NCBI RefSeq assembly: GCF_002420705.1
Contig: NZ_DIIM01000021.1
Coordinates: 4,835 to 68,834 of the forward strand
Origin: Sphingobacterium sp. UBA5670
Lineage (GTDB): Bacteria; Bacteroidota; Bacteroidia; Sphingobacteriales; Sphingobacteriaceae
DNA length: 64,000 nucleotides
Direction of reading: 5' to 3'
The notes beneath the pieces are model-generated. The model was given only the letters and a program-made list of their open reading frames with translations, searched no databases and had not been told where the DNA came from. Below, one piece after another: positions 26,841 to 34,688 of this stretch (positions are counted from its first letter, which is position 1; each line of letters begins with the position of its first letter). Both the position numbers and the translations under genes were made by a program.

Positions 26841-27419
26841 TTATTTCTTATTTTCAAAAAAGTATACAATCAGCATGACAGCCTTTTCTTTTCCGACATT
26901 TCGCGGTGTATGTGACAATCGGCCATTAAAAAAGATTGAATCGCCCTCTTCTAAGCGAATTGTTTGATCACTGAATACGTACTCCACCTGCCCACTGATG
27001 ATATATTTATACTCGTAGGCTTCGGTCTCAACCATAGGCCGTTGTGCATCTGGAAGTAACTCCAAAAGGACAATATCCATAGTCGCACTATCCATTGCTG
27101 AAGTAAAGATGCGCTTATAATGAAAACCTATAGCTGATTCCTTTTCAAATGGACTGTAACTATCCTTTTTCCGAACGACAATAGGACCAGAATCCAATTC
27201 AGAATTAAAGTCTTTGAAAAATTCATTTAGATCAACATTCAGCGCATTAATGATATTGATCAACACAAGTAAGGAGGGTATTGTTCGGTTATTTTCAATC
27301 TGTGAAATAAGCCCCTTGCTCACCCCTGCTCTATCCGCGACTTCCTGTATGGTAATCCCTTTTTCTTTTCGGATTCCTTTAATCTTATTGCTAATCTTGA
27401 ATATCGTATTATCTTCCAT
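26841..27419 (-). CDS. XRE-family regulator with C-terminal cupin
   Basis: A 192-residue one-component regulator. Residues about 10-65 are a Cro/C1 helix-turn-helix (ITIQEVADRAGVSKGLISQIENNRTIP is split across helices 2-4). Residues about 110-190 form a cupin barrel (EAYEYKYIISGQVEYVFSD, LEEGDSIFFNGRLSHTPRN). Regulators of this shape (PuuR, SutR types) sense small metabolites in the cupin. It is transcribed separately from, and upstream of, the DUF5690/flavoprotein operon, which is its most likely target. I use the ATG at 27419; one at 27440 would add seven residues. Confidence 0.88.
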   Translation of the reverse strand: MEDNTIFKISNKIKGIRKEKGITIQEVADRAGVSKGLISQIENNRTIPSLLVLINIINALNVDLNEFFKDFNSELDSGPIVVRKKDSYSPFEKESAIGFHYKRIFTSAMDSATMDIVLLELLPDAQRPMVETEAYEYKYIISGQVEYVFSDQTIRLEEGDSIFFNGRLSHTPRNVGKEKAVMLIVYFFENKK

Positions 27420-27587
27420 AATCTGGCCAAAAGTAATCAATTTTTGTATGAAGTGTATATTAAGTTTTAATCACCTAATTGCTGGTAATCGATAAAATCA
27501 CGCTTCGTCCGCGCCCGCATGATTAAAAACTGAGGCTCAAATGGTTTACCTATTACTATCTTCTCTTCTACTGTGAAATGACAGCTG

Positions 27588-28412
27588 TTATTGGTAAACT
27601 TTGATCCAGTCAACACGCATCTCAACAGGCAGCTGATCTTGATCTACCTCTCCGACCCAGCTTCCGCCCAACTGCTGGTCAATCAATAGATAAAAGGGCT
27701 GATCATAGGGCCACTGAGAAGCATCTACGTCTTTGATTCTTGGGTAAGTAAATGTATCAGTACCATTCACCTGAAATACGATACGGTCGGGGTACCAGCT
27801 TATGCCATATATGTTGTACTCTTCTGTTCTGACCGATGCGGTACCAAAATGTTTGGGGTGCTCTTTTTGCCCCAGATCCAATGTATAGTATGAATGCGTA
27901 GTTTGGTAAATGATATCATCAAAATTAAGATGCTCCATGATGTCAATTTCACCATTTTTAGGATATTTTCCGTATTTGTCCAGCTCGGCCAGCATCCACA
28001 TCGCAGGCCATGCACCCTTTGCATTTCCAAGTTTAGCTCTAATTTCTATACGGCCGTACTGAAAGGCGAACTTTCCTTTACTCCATATTCCGCCTGTCAA
28101 AAATGGTCTTGGATCTTTATTTTTATCTGTGTTTTTTATTCCTTTAAGAATCAACTCGCCATCTTCCCAGTCAAAACAGGCGTCGTCCGTACTCATATGT
28201 CGGTTCCAATCAGCACCTCCTGCCGGAATTCGGGACCATTTCTGATCGTCAAGTTTTGGGGAGTTAAAGTTTTCCTGCCAGACCAGTTTCCATGCTTTCG
28301 CCTCACGATTCTGCTTTTGGATATATACGTAAGGGTGGTCTTTAGGCGTGCGATGAACGCTACAAGCAGACAACAATACATAAAAACAACTTAGACTTAG
28401 GATTCTTTTCAT
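27588..28412 (-). CDS. GH16 endo-beta-glucanase-like lipoprotein
   Basis: Family 16 glycoside hydrolase, probably cleaving beta-1,3 or beta-1,3/1,4-glucans such as laminarin at the cell surface. From the start at 28412 the protein has 274 residues and a lipobox (VLLSAC), so it is lipid-anchored; an upstream in-frame ATG at 28463 would spoil the signal peptide. The catalytic motif EIDIMEHL is present (nucleophile Glu155 and acid/base Glu160 in this numbering), preceded by GAWPAMWML and followed by the W/Y-rich beta-jelly-roll strands (YGISWYPDRIVFQVNG). No SusC/D neighbour, so it is outside a recognisable polysaccharide utilisation locus. Confidence 0.9.
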   Translation of the reverse strand: MKRILSLSCFYVLLSACSVHRTPKDHPYVYIQKQNREAKAWKLVWQENFNSPKLDDQKWSRIPAGGADWNRHMSTDDACFDWEDGELILKGIKNTDKNKDPRPFLTGGIWSKGKFAFQYGRIEIRAKLGNAKGAWPAMWMLAELDKYGKYPKNGEIDIMEHLNFDDIIYQTTHSYYTLDLGQKEHPKHFGTASVRTEEYNIYGISWYPDRIVFQVNGTDTFTYPRIKDVDASQWPYDQPFYLLIDQQLGGSWVGEVDQDQLPVEMRVDWIKVYQ

Positions 28413-28541
28413 TATTAAAATTAGCAGTTTGTACAGAAATGATTTGGGTCTAAATTTATGCATAAATTATCATACCTGACAGACCTCCAAGAATTAACAA
28501 GTGGAACCAGGGGGAAGGAGAAAGAAAATTCACACAGATCT

Positions 28542-29030
28542 TTAAAACATAGGATGTGCATTTGCTGCATTTTTAGGCACATCTTGCTGGGTATCCCAGT
28601 GCTCAACGATTTTACCATTTTCCAATCTAAAGATATCGATCGTTGATTTAAGACTACCGTCTGGATTTTTATTTTTTAAATGTATGAAAACTAAATCTCC
28701 ATCCGATGCGATATGCTGTACATCAATTTTTGTCTTCGGCTGTCCTTTAAACCAATTTTCGGCAGCCAGTTTAAATGCAGCTGCTCCATCTCCTACAGAT
28801 GGATTATGTTGAATATATCCAGGAGAAATATACTTGTCGACAGCTGAAATATCCTTATCACCAAACATTTGCTGATAAAAATCCAGTACGATTCGTTTAT
28901 TCTCTTTGTTCTCTTCAAGTTGTTTCTGTGCAGCCATCGCTTTTGAATCGTCGATCTGCGGTTGATGACAGCCTATGATTGAAAACAGAACCGAGAAAGT
29001 CAGTATTTGAAGTATTACTATATTTTTCAT
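28542..29030 (-). CDS. SnoaL-like (NTF2-fold) lipoprotein
   Basis: A 162-residue lipoprotein: signal peptide ending in SIIGC with Cys21 as the anchor, a short charged linker, then a SnoaL/NTF2-like cone domain (KRIVLDFYQQMFGDKDISAV, YIQHNPSVGDG, DIFRLENGKIVEHWDTQQDVP). The HNP and DIFR/EHWD blocks are typical of the SnoaL-like polyketide-cyclase subgroup that is widespread in environmental bacteria with unknown substrates. It lies upstream of the GH16 gene on the same strand with 129 bases between, so co-transcription is uncertain. Confidence 0.85.
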   Translation of the reverse strand: MKNIVILQILTFSVLFSIIGCHQPQIDDSKAMAAQKQLEENKENKRIVLDFYQQMFGDKDISAVDKYISPGYIQHNPSVGDGAAAFKLAAENWFKGQPKTKIDVQHIASDGDLVFIHLKNKNPDGSLKSTIDIFRLENGKIVEHWDTQQDVPKNAANAHPMF

Positions 29031-29481
29031 CTTTAAGTTTTTTTTTTGAATTATAGTTCTCGACTTATTGCTTCATTGACCGAATACAATCTATCGAGTC
29101 AATAAAACATACACTTTCTCCTTTTGTTTGAGGTCATTGATTTTTTTGATTACTGGCATGATAATTGAATTTACTATTCTAGTATAATATTCAGAAATAT
29201 ACATTTCATAAATTTAGGTTAATAATTGGTTAGGTTAAACACCTGAAGTCCCCAACTTCAGGTGTTTTTTTTGAAAGTGTTTTTTATCGGCTAGAAGGAC
29301 CTTCAGTTCCCTTTCAAAGCTTTTACTGATTATCTAATCATGCAGGTTTTTATATATTTTAGAAAATCCCCAGTACGATAAAAACAAAAATGTCAATCAT
29401 AGCTTTTATTAATCTAGTTCAATAAAATTCCATAAAGGTCGACGTAACTTTACATCAGTTAAGAAAATAAAAATATGAGAT
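29031..29481. other. Divergent intergenic region with orphan terminator
   Basis: This 451-base gap separates the minus-strand SnoaL-like gene from the plus-strand VOC operon and should hold both promoters. Its one clear element is a plus-strand intrinsic terminator at 29237-29272, although no plus-strand gene precedes it. I found no good -33/-7 pair upstream of the hairpin on the plus strand. Confidence 0.5.
29237..29272 (+). terminator. Orphan plus-strand intrinsic terminator
   Basis: Perfect 13-bp stem AAACACCTGAAGT / ACTTCAGGTGTTT with loop CCCCA, running straight into a tract of eight to nine T on the plus strand. No annotated plus-strand gene lies upstream within 29031-29236, so it may end a small RNA or stop antisense transcription. 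Confidence 0.8.
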
Positions 29482-30408
29482 ATGGAAAATAAAATATTAG
29501 GATTACATCACATTACAGCGATAGCTGATGATGCAAAGCGAAATCTAGATTTTTACACAAAAGTGTTGGGCATGCGTCTGGTAAAGAAAACCGTCAATTT
29601 TGATGACCCCGGTACCTATCACTTTTACTTTGGCAACGAACAGGGTGAACCGGGAACTATCCTTACTTTTTTCCCTTGGGAAGGTATCGGAAAGGGCACA
29701 TCGGGAGCAGGTATGGCTACCCATATCGGTTATGCTGTACCACATGGCAGCCTCGATTTCTGGAAAAATCGTTTGGGTGAACACCAAGTAGTCTTACAGG
29801 AACGTGAAATTTTCGGAGAGAAGCTTATTTCATTTCAGGATCCTGACGGTTTACAGATTCAGTTTATTGAAACGGATGATAATAGAAAGCCTTGGACAGG
29901 CACTGACGTCAATCCAGCATATGCCTTAAGAGGATTCCATAATGTTACTCTTTCGTTAAAAGAAGCCGATCCGACGGTAAAGGTATTGACAGATATTTTG
30001 GGTTATTCCATCCAAAAGCAGGACAACAACCATTATAGATTGGCTACCGATAGTATCGACACGGTAAACGTCGTCGACATTATAGCAGACAGAAATTTAC
30101 CATATGGTAAAAATGCAGCGGGTACAAATCATCATATCGCATTTCGGGTAAAGGACGATAATGTATTGATGGAGTATCGCGAAAAAGTGCTTTCGGCAGG
30201 GTTAGATATTACACCAAAAATAGATAGAGATTACTTTTTCTCGCTCTATTTTCGTGAACCGGGAGGTGTCTTGTTTGAGATTGCTACGGACAATCCAGGA
30301 TTTACAGTAGACGAACCGCTATCCGGTTTAGGTGCGTCACTTAAATTGCCGAAACAATATGAAAGCTACCGTTCGCAGATTGAGGAGACATTGCCAAAAA
30401 TAGATTAA
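29482..30408 (+). CDS. VOC-family ring-cleaving dioxygenase (MhqO-like)
   Basis: A 308-residue protein of two VOC (glyoxalase-fold) halves. Probable metal ligands are His10 (LHHITAI), His218 (GTNHHIAFRV) and Glu266 (GVLFEIATDNPGF). The last motif is typical of the ring-cleaving dioxygenase group that includes MhqO/MhqA of Bacillus, which opens hydroquinone-type rings. It leads an apparent operon with a small acetyltransferase and an MhqD-like esterase (spacings 38 and 24 bases). This repeats the known pairing of MhqO with MhqD in quinone and azo-compound resistance. Substrate here is inferred from that pairing. Confidence 0.88.
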   Translation: MENKILGLHHITAIADDAKRNLDFYTKVLGMRLVKKTVNFDDPGTYHFYFGNEQGEPGTILTFFPWEGIGKGTSGAGMATHIGYAVPHGSLDFWKNRLGEHQVVLQEREIFGEKLISFQDPDGLQIQFIETDDNRKPWTGTDVNPAYALRGFHNVTLSLKEADPTVKVLTDILGYSIQKQDNNHYRLATDSIDTVNVVDIIADRNLPYGKNAAGTNHHIAFRVKDDNVLMEYREKVLSAGLDITPKIDRDYFFSLYFREPGGVLFEIATDNPGFTVDEPLSGLGASLKLPKQYESYRSQIEETLPKID

Positions 30409-30446
30409 TTGGATTACATAAACATTATTTAACAAACGATAAAGCT

Positions 30447-30746
30447 ATGGAAAGAACTGAAATTGTATTAGACAAAAATCAACGTGGAGAGCTCCAATTA
30501 TTCTCCGATGAACGTAAAGCAGGTTTAATGAGCATCGCTATCATTGATGGTAATCTAGTAGTTTACCATACAGAGGTTGACGAAGCCTATGAAGGCAGGG
30601 GATTCGCAAAAATACTTCTCGAAAAATTGGTTTCTCATGCACGCGAAAACAACATGAAAATTGTTCCGCTATGTCCTTATGTAAATGCGCAGTTTCACCG
30701 CCATCCGGAGCTATATCAAGACGTTTGGTTCAAAAAAACAATATAA
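30447..30746 (+). CDS. Small GNAT-like N-acetyltransferase (YjdJ/Gcn5-related type)
   Basis: A 99-residue compact GNAT of the YjdJ/GNAT_acetyltr_2-like kind. The hallmark is the acetyl-CoA pyrophosphate loop region VDEAYEGRGFAKILLEKLVSHARE and the ending IVPLCPYVNAQFHRHPEYxD-like (here PELYQDVWF). These short enzymes have a truncated fold and unknown acceptors; they are often placed in stress operons. It lies between the VOC dioxygenase and the esterase genes and is very likely co-transcribed. Confidence 0.88.
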   Translation: MERTEIVLDKNQRGELQLFSDERKAGLMSIAIIDGNLVVYHTEVDEAYEGRGFAKILLEKLVSHARENNMKIVPLCPYVNAQFHRHPELYQDVWFKKTI

Positions 30747-30770
30747 ATTGCCATAAAAGGAAAGGACAAA

Positions 30771-31397
30771 ATGAGTCATTCAATAAATATTAAAACAGCT
30801 GGTCAAAATTTAGAACAGGCAAAAAAAGCGATTATCATGATCCATGGTCGTGGCGGGAGCGCCGAAGATATTCTTGGTATGTCATCCTATCTTCATGTCG
30901 ATAATTTTGCGCTGCTTGCTCCGCAAGCAGAAAATCATAGCTGGTACCCCTATTCATTTATTGCGCCGGTACAAGAGAATGAACCCTGGTTGAGCTCGGC
31001 AATTGATCTTATCGATCATACCGTCAAACTAGCTTTAGACAAGGGCATTCTAGCCGAAAACATCTATTTTTTTGGGTTTTCTCAGGGTGCCTGTCTAACA
31101 CTCGAATATCTTGCACGACATGCGCAGCAATATGGTGGTGCGGTGGCAATTATTGGCGGCGTTATTGGCGAGGAAATTAACCGGGACCGCTATGCAGGTG
31201 ATTTTGCGCAAACTCCAATTTTTCTGGGGACCAGTGATCCTGATTTTCATGTTCCACTGGAACGGGTCCAAAATACAGCATCCATCCTGGAGCAGATGAA
31301 CGCCAATGTAAAACTAGTTGTCTATCGAAATGCAGGACATACGATCAATCGCGAGGAAATTGATCTAGCAAATGAATTTGTCTTTTCAGAAATATAA
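30771..31397 (+). CDS. Phospholipase/carboxylesterase-type hydrolase (MhqD-like)
   Basis: A 208-residue alpha/beta hydrolase. The oxyanion motif IHGRGGS (25-30), nucleophile Ser104 in GFSQGA, acidic residue Asp156 or Asp158 (GTSDPDFHV) and His190 (NAGHTI) form the catalytic set of the carboxylesterase/YpfH/MhqD group. It lacks a signal peptide and is cytoplasmic. In Bacillus, MhqD partners the ring-cleaving dioxygenase MhqO against quinones; the same pairing in this operon suggests hydrolysis of the ring-cleavage product or of a quinone ester. Confidence 0.9.
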   Translation: MSHSINIKTAGQNLEQAKKAIIMIHGRGGSAEDILGMSSYLHVDNFALLAPQAENHSWYPYSFIAPVQENEPWLSSAIDLIDHTVKLALDKGILAENIYFFGFSQGACLTLEYLARHAQQYGGAVAIIGGVIGEEINRDRYAGDFAQTPIFLGTSDPDFHVPLERVQNTASILEQMNANVKLVVYRNAGHTINREEIDLANEFVFSEI

Positions 31398-31402
31398 GTA
31401 TC

Positions 31403-31447
31403 TTAACTTGGTTGCTGATTTAAATAATTAAGCAGCAACCAAGTTAA
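31403..31447. terminator. Bidirectional terminator between convergent genes
   Basis: Perfect 15-bp inverted repeat (31403-31417 / 31433-31447) with a 15-base AT loop, 5 bases after the esterase stop and 5 bases after the end of the convergent oxidoreductase gene. T tracts are modest on both sides. Confidence 0.65.
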
Positions 31448-31452
31448 AGACT

Positions 31453-32736
31453 TTATACTTTTGGGTATTTATAACCATTGTAATAAACTGAAGCCAAATA
31501 CTTATTTGCCTTTTGGTCCGTAAAACGTTGTTTATCTTTATCCCAATAGAGTTTTTCACCCGTTCTAAAAGCAATATTTCCGAGCTGCGAAAAGATCGCT
31601 ATATGGGCTCCTGCTTCAATTGGAGCATGAAGTAACTGCGGATTGCGTTGCCGGATGGCTTGAACAAAATTTTCCATATGTTTATCCAGCCCGTTATCTA
31701 AAGAGGGCTGCACTGGAACGGCTTCCATTCTTCCTTTTTCGGGAATCACCTCCCATCCGCCGCGGTTCAAGACTAAAGTACCGTTGTTACCAATAAATGC
31801 CACACCATGATTACGATTGTAAGGACCAAGATCAATTCCTTTGGCATGCTCCCATTGGATATTGAAGCCATCAAATTCATAAACAGCTGTCATCGTATCG
31901 GGTGTCTGGCCAGCATCGTCCGGAAATGCAAACTTTCCTCCTGAAGCCATAATAGACTTTGGATCGGAGACTTTCATCCCAAGTAAAGCATAATCCAGCA
32001 TATGTACACCCCAATCGGTCATCAGGCCACCGGCGTAATCCCAAAACCAACGAAAGTTAAAATGGAATCGATTCGGATTGAATGGTCTTTTTTGCGCAGG
32101 TCCCAGCCATTCGGTATAATGTACGCCAGTAGGAACAGGCTCATCCGGCTGTACGGGAATGGCACTTTTCCATCCCTGATAAGACCAGGCCTTCACGAGC
32201 CTTATTTTACCCAATTTACCAGAATGAACAAAATCAATAGCATCTTTAAAATGCTGCTGGCTCCGTTGCCATTGTCCAACTTGTACAACAGCCTTATTTT
32301 TCTTTGCAGCCTGAACCATTAATTGACATTCCGAAATGGAGTTACCAATAGGCTTTTCAACATAAACATGCTTTCCCGCATTCACAGCATCTACCATCTG
32401 TAGACAATGCCAATGGTCTGGGGTTGCTATAATAACTGCATCCACGTTGGCACTATCAAGCATTTTTTTATAATCTATAAACGTTTCGACATGGATATTT
32501 CTTTTTTGAAGCTCTTCAACCCGCTTACGGAGAATATTTTCGTCCACATCACAAAGCGCAGTACAAACCACACCATCATTCTTCAACAGTGCATTTAAAT
32601 CAGACCAGCCCATTCCATTGACGCCTATTAATCCAACCCGGATGGATTGATTTAAAAAATTTGCCCCTTTGGCTTTTAAAAAAAATGATGATGCAGCTAA
32701 AACGGTAGATGTTTTGATAAAATCTTTTCTATTCAT
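31453..32736 (-). CDS. Gfo/Idh/MocA-family oxidoreductase, exported
   Basis: A 427-residue NAD(P)-dependent sugar-type oxidoreductase. An N-terminal export signal begins MNRKDFIKTSTVLAASSFF, so I start at 32736; the longer frame from 32778 would bury it. A Rossmann fold follows (RVGLIGVNGMGWSDL), then the family signature YVEKPIGNS with the conserved Lys, and a C-terminal alpha/beta domain (RWFWDYAGGLMTDWGVHMLDYALLG). Exported members of this type in Bacteroidota act on sugars or inositols, or as glycosidases that use bound NAD. Its own substrate is unknown. It stands alone, convergent with the esterase operon. Confidence 0.9.
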   Translation of the reverse strand: MNRKDFIKTSTVLAASSFFLKAKGANFLNQSIRVGLIGVNGMGWSDLNALLKNDGVVCTALCDVDENILRKRVEELQKRNIHVETFIDYKKMLDSANVDAVIIATPDHWHCLQMVDAVNAGKHVYVEKPIGNSISECQLMVQAAKKNKAVVQVGQWQRSQQHFKDAIDFVHSGKLGKIRLVKAWSYQGWKSAIPVQPDEPVPTGVHYTEWLGPAQKRPFNPNRFHFNFRWFWDYAGGLMTDWGVHMLDYALLGMKVSDPKSIMASGGKFAFPDDAGQTPDTMTAVYEFDGFNIQWEHAKGIDLGPYNRNHGVAFIGNNGTLVLNRGGWEVIPEKGRMEAVPVQPSLDNGLDKHMENFVQAIRQRNPQLLHAPIEAGAHIAIFSQLGNIAFRTGEKLYWDKDKQRFTDQKANKYLASVYYNGYKYPKV

Positions 32737-32877
32737 TGAACATTGGTTTAAGTTTTGTTTTTGCCGAATATCATCCAAGTTCCCAATACAAATAGAATCG
32801 ATAGTCGTCTTAGATGAATGTCATTCTAATAATCGTGTTGTGATTAAAAAACAAATTACTTCGATGAAAATACAAAA

Positions 32878-32988
32878 ATGAATTTAGGTGCCTACAAAAA
32901 GCATTGTAAAATATATATAGACAAATACCGAGACACGCCAAAACAAATTAAAAAAATGGTCGAGTTAGATAAAAACATGCCCTTGTGA
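32878..32988 (+). CDS. Possible 36-residue small protein upstream of the cold-shock gene
   Basis: A short frame, Lys-rich and amphipathic (MNLGAYKKHCKIYIDKYRD at the start, ending NMPL). Its ATG overlaps the stop of a five-codon mini-frame in an ATGA. Composition is protein-like, with D, E and K spaced as in helices, but there is no homologue that I recognise and no clear ribosome-binding site. It could be a real small protein, a leader peptide for the downstream cold-shock gene, or chance. Ending 134 bases before the cold-shock start, it would occupy part of that gene's long leader. Confidence 0.3.
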   Translation: MNLGAYKKHCKIYIDKYRDTPKQIKKMVELDKNMPL

Positions 32989-33013
32989 GGGGGGCGTTAG
33001 TATTCCAATACAC

Positions 33014-33028
33014 TTCTTCTACGAAGAA
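33014..33028 (+). other. Hairpin in the cold-shock gene leader
   Basis: TTCTTC-TAC-GAAGAA, a perfect 6-bp stem about 95 bases before the cold-shock start. Long structured leaders are typical of cold-shock mRNAs; this element is a plausible part, not proven. Confidence 0.35.
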
Positions 33029-33122
33029 AAAGGGCAATTGCACAATATATTTTATAATTCATTAAAAAAAATAAAAGATTAATCACTTTTTATACCTAAC
33101 TTGCCGCACTTAATTAAAAATA

Positions 33123-33314
33123 ATGAATACAGGTAAAATTAAATTTTTCAATGAAACTAAAGGTTTTGGTTTTATTACACCAGAGGATGGTAGTGCAGAT
33201 GTTTTCGTACACGTTTCTGCGCTTAAAAACCAAGTATCTGAAGGCGACGTTGTTACTTATGATGTAGAAAGAACTCCAAAAGGAATCAGCGCTACAAATG
33301 TAAAATTGGCGTAA
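33123..33314 (+). CDS. Cold-shock protein (CSD, OB fold)
   Basis: A 63-residue RNA chaperone of the CspA family. Both RNA-binding motifs are intact: RNP1 KGFGFI and RNP2 DVFVHV. It binds single-stranded RNA and prevents secondary structure at low temperature. A DEAD-box helicase gene follows on the same strand after 187 bases; the two often act together in cold acclimation. The gene is preceded by a long untranslated leader, as usual for the family. Confidence 0.95.
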   Translation: MNTGKIKFFNETKGFGFITPEDGSADVFVHVSALKNQVSEGDVVTYDVERTPKGISATNVKLA

Positions 33315-33501
33315 TCCAAAAAATACACTTTCTTGTTAATGGGGTAATTCTAAATGACTTATCCCATTTCTTTTTCCTATTCTTCCTTTACTATTTTAAA
33401 CAATCTTTTTATTTTTTGTTGAATGGTTCTTGCTATTCAAATCAAAAGCATAGAAATGGTTGTCAAAGGTTTTATTTAAGACAAATTCGAACATACTACT
33501 T

Positions 33502-34626
33502 ATGGAATTTAAACAACTCAGTTTAATTGATCCGCTTTTAAAAGCAATAACAGAAACAGGCTATACACATCCTACAGCAATTCAACAGAAAGCCATTCCA
33601 ATTGTACTGAAAGGCAACGATCTTATTGGTTGTGCACAAACAGGTACAGGCAAAACAGCGGCTTTTGCACTACCGCTTCTACAGCGTCTTGAAGAAAGCA
33701 AGACAGCAGGCAAAATCGTTCCGATTAGAGCTTTGATTCTTACCCCGACACGCGAACTGGCGATTCAAATTGGAGATAATATAAACTTATACCGAAAATA
33801 TCTTAAATTAAACTATTGTACTATTTTCGGAGGTGTAAGCCAGGAGAAGCAGGTCAAGGAAATCAAAAGAGGGGTTGACATTCTGGTGGCTACCCCCGGA
33901 AGGTTACTGGATTTGATGAATCAAAAGATCGTTGCGCTGGATAAAATTGAAATCTTGATCCTGGACGAAGCGGACAACATGCTTGACATGGGTTTTATTC
34001 ATGATATCAAAAAAATTCTTGCCAAAGTTCCTTCAAAAAGACAAACGCTGTTTTTCTCAGCTACTATGCCACCAAACATACGTAAATTTGCACATGGCAT
34101 ATTACATAAGCCCATTGAGGTCGATGTAACCCCAGTAAGCTCAACCGCCGAAAAAGTAAATCAATCTGTATTTTTTGTTGAAAAAAAGGAGAAAATAAAA
34201 TTATTGACAGGTATTTTAAAAAAGCAGAAGCATGAACGTACTATTGTATTCTCCCGGACAAAACATGGGGCGGATAAAATCGTTAAGATGCTTGCGAAAA
34301 ATGGCCTGAGAGCTGCGGCCATTCACGGTAACAAATCCCAGAATGCAAGACAAAAGGCTTTAGGCGAATTTAAAGAGAGCCACATTAAAATTTTAATTGC
34401 TACTGATATTGCGGCAAGGGGAATCGACATCGAACAGCTCCCACTTGTCATCAATTATGATCTCCCAAATGTTCCAGAAACCTATGTTCATCGTATAGGT
34501 AGAACAGGCCGGGCCGGACAAGCGGGGAAAGCAATTTCTTTTTGCGATGTGGAAGAAAGACCTTATTTAGCTGATATTGAAAAACTGATCGGATTAAAAA
34601 TCAAGATAGAAAAAGCGAATAAATAG
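33502..34626 (+). CDS. DEAD-box RNA helicase (RhlE/CsdA-like)
   Basis: ATP-dependent RNA helicase of 374 residues. The Q motif, Walker A AQTGTGKT (45-52), PTRELAIQI, DEAD at 155-158 (ILDEADNMLDMGF), SATMP, the TDIAARGID motif and the arginine finger motif HRIGRTGRAG are all present. There is only a very short C-terminal tail after domain 2, as in minimal RhlE-type enzymes. I start at the ATG at 33502 (MEFKQLS), which matches the helicase N-terminus; the longer frame would use a TTG at 33460. Upstream cold-shock gene and shared orientation suggest a role in ribosome assembly or mRNA unwinding in the cold. Confidence 0.95.
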   Translation: MEFKQLSLIDPLLKAITETGYTHPTAIQQKAIPIVLKGNDLIGCAQTGTGKTAAFALPLLQRLEESKTAGKIVPIRALILTPTRELAIQIGDNINLYRKYLKLNYCTIFGGVSQEKQVKEIKRGVDILVATPGRLLDLMNQKIVALDKIEILILDEADNMLDMGFIHDIKKILAKVPSKRQTLFFSATMPPNIRKFAHGILHKPIEVDVTPVSSTAEKVNQSVFFVEKKEKIKLLTGILKKQKHERTIVFSRTKHGADKIVKMLAKNGLRAAAIHGNKSQNARQKALGEFKESHIKILIATDIAARGIDIEQLPLVINYDLPNVPETYVHRIGRTGRAGQAGKAISFCDVEERPYLADIEKLIGLKIKIEKANK

Positions 34627-34642
34627 GCACTTAAAGAGCCTT

Positions 34643-34683
34643 AACAAAAAGCCCCTAAATCATGGATCTAGGGGCTTTTTGTT
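34643..34683. terminator. Bidirectional terminator between helicase and antiporter
   Basis: Perfect 15-bp inverted repeat (34643-34657 / 34669-34683) with GC core GCCCC/GGGGC, flanked by A and T tracts so it works on both strands. It lies 16 bases past the helicase stop and 5 bases from the antiporter stop. Confidence 0.92.
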
Positions 34684-34688
34684 TTCTT

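Noticed and set aside
28453..28468. Palindrome AATTTATGCATAAATT upstream of the GH16 gene
   Set aside because: AT-only core and no link to a promoter or regulator; not reported as a site.
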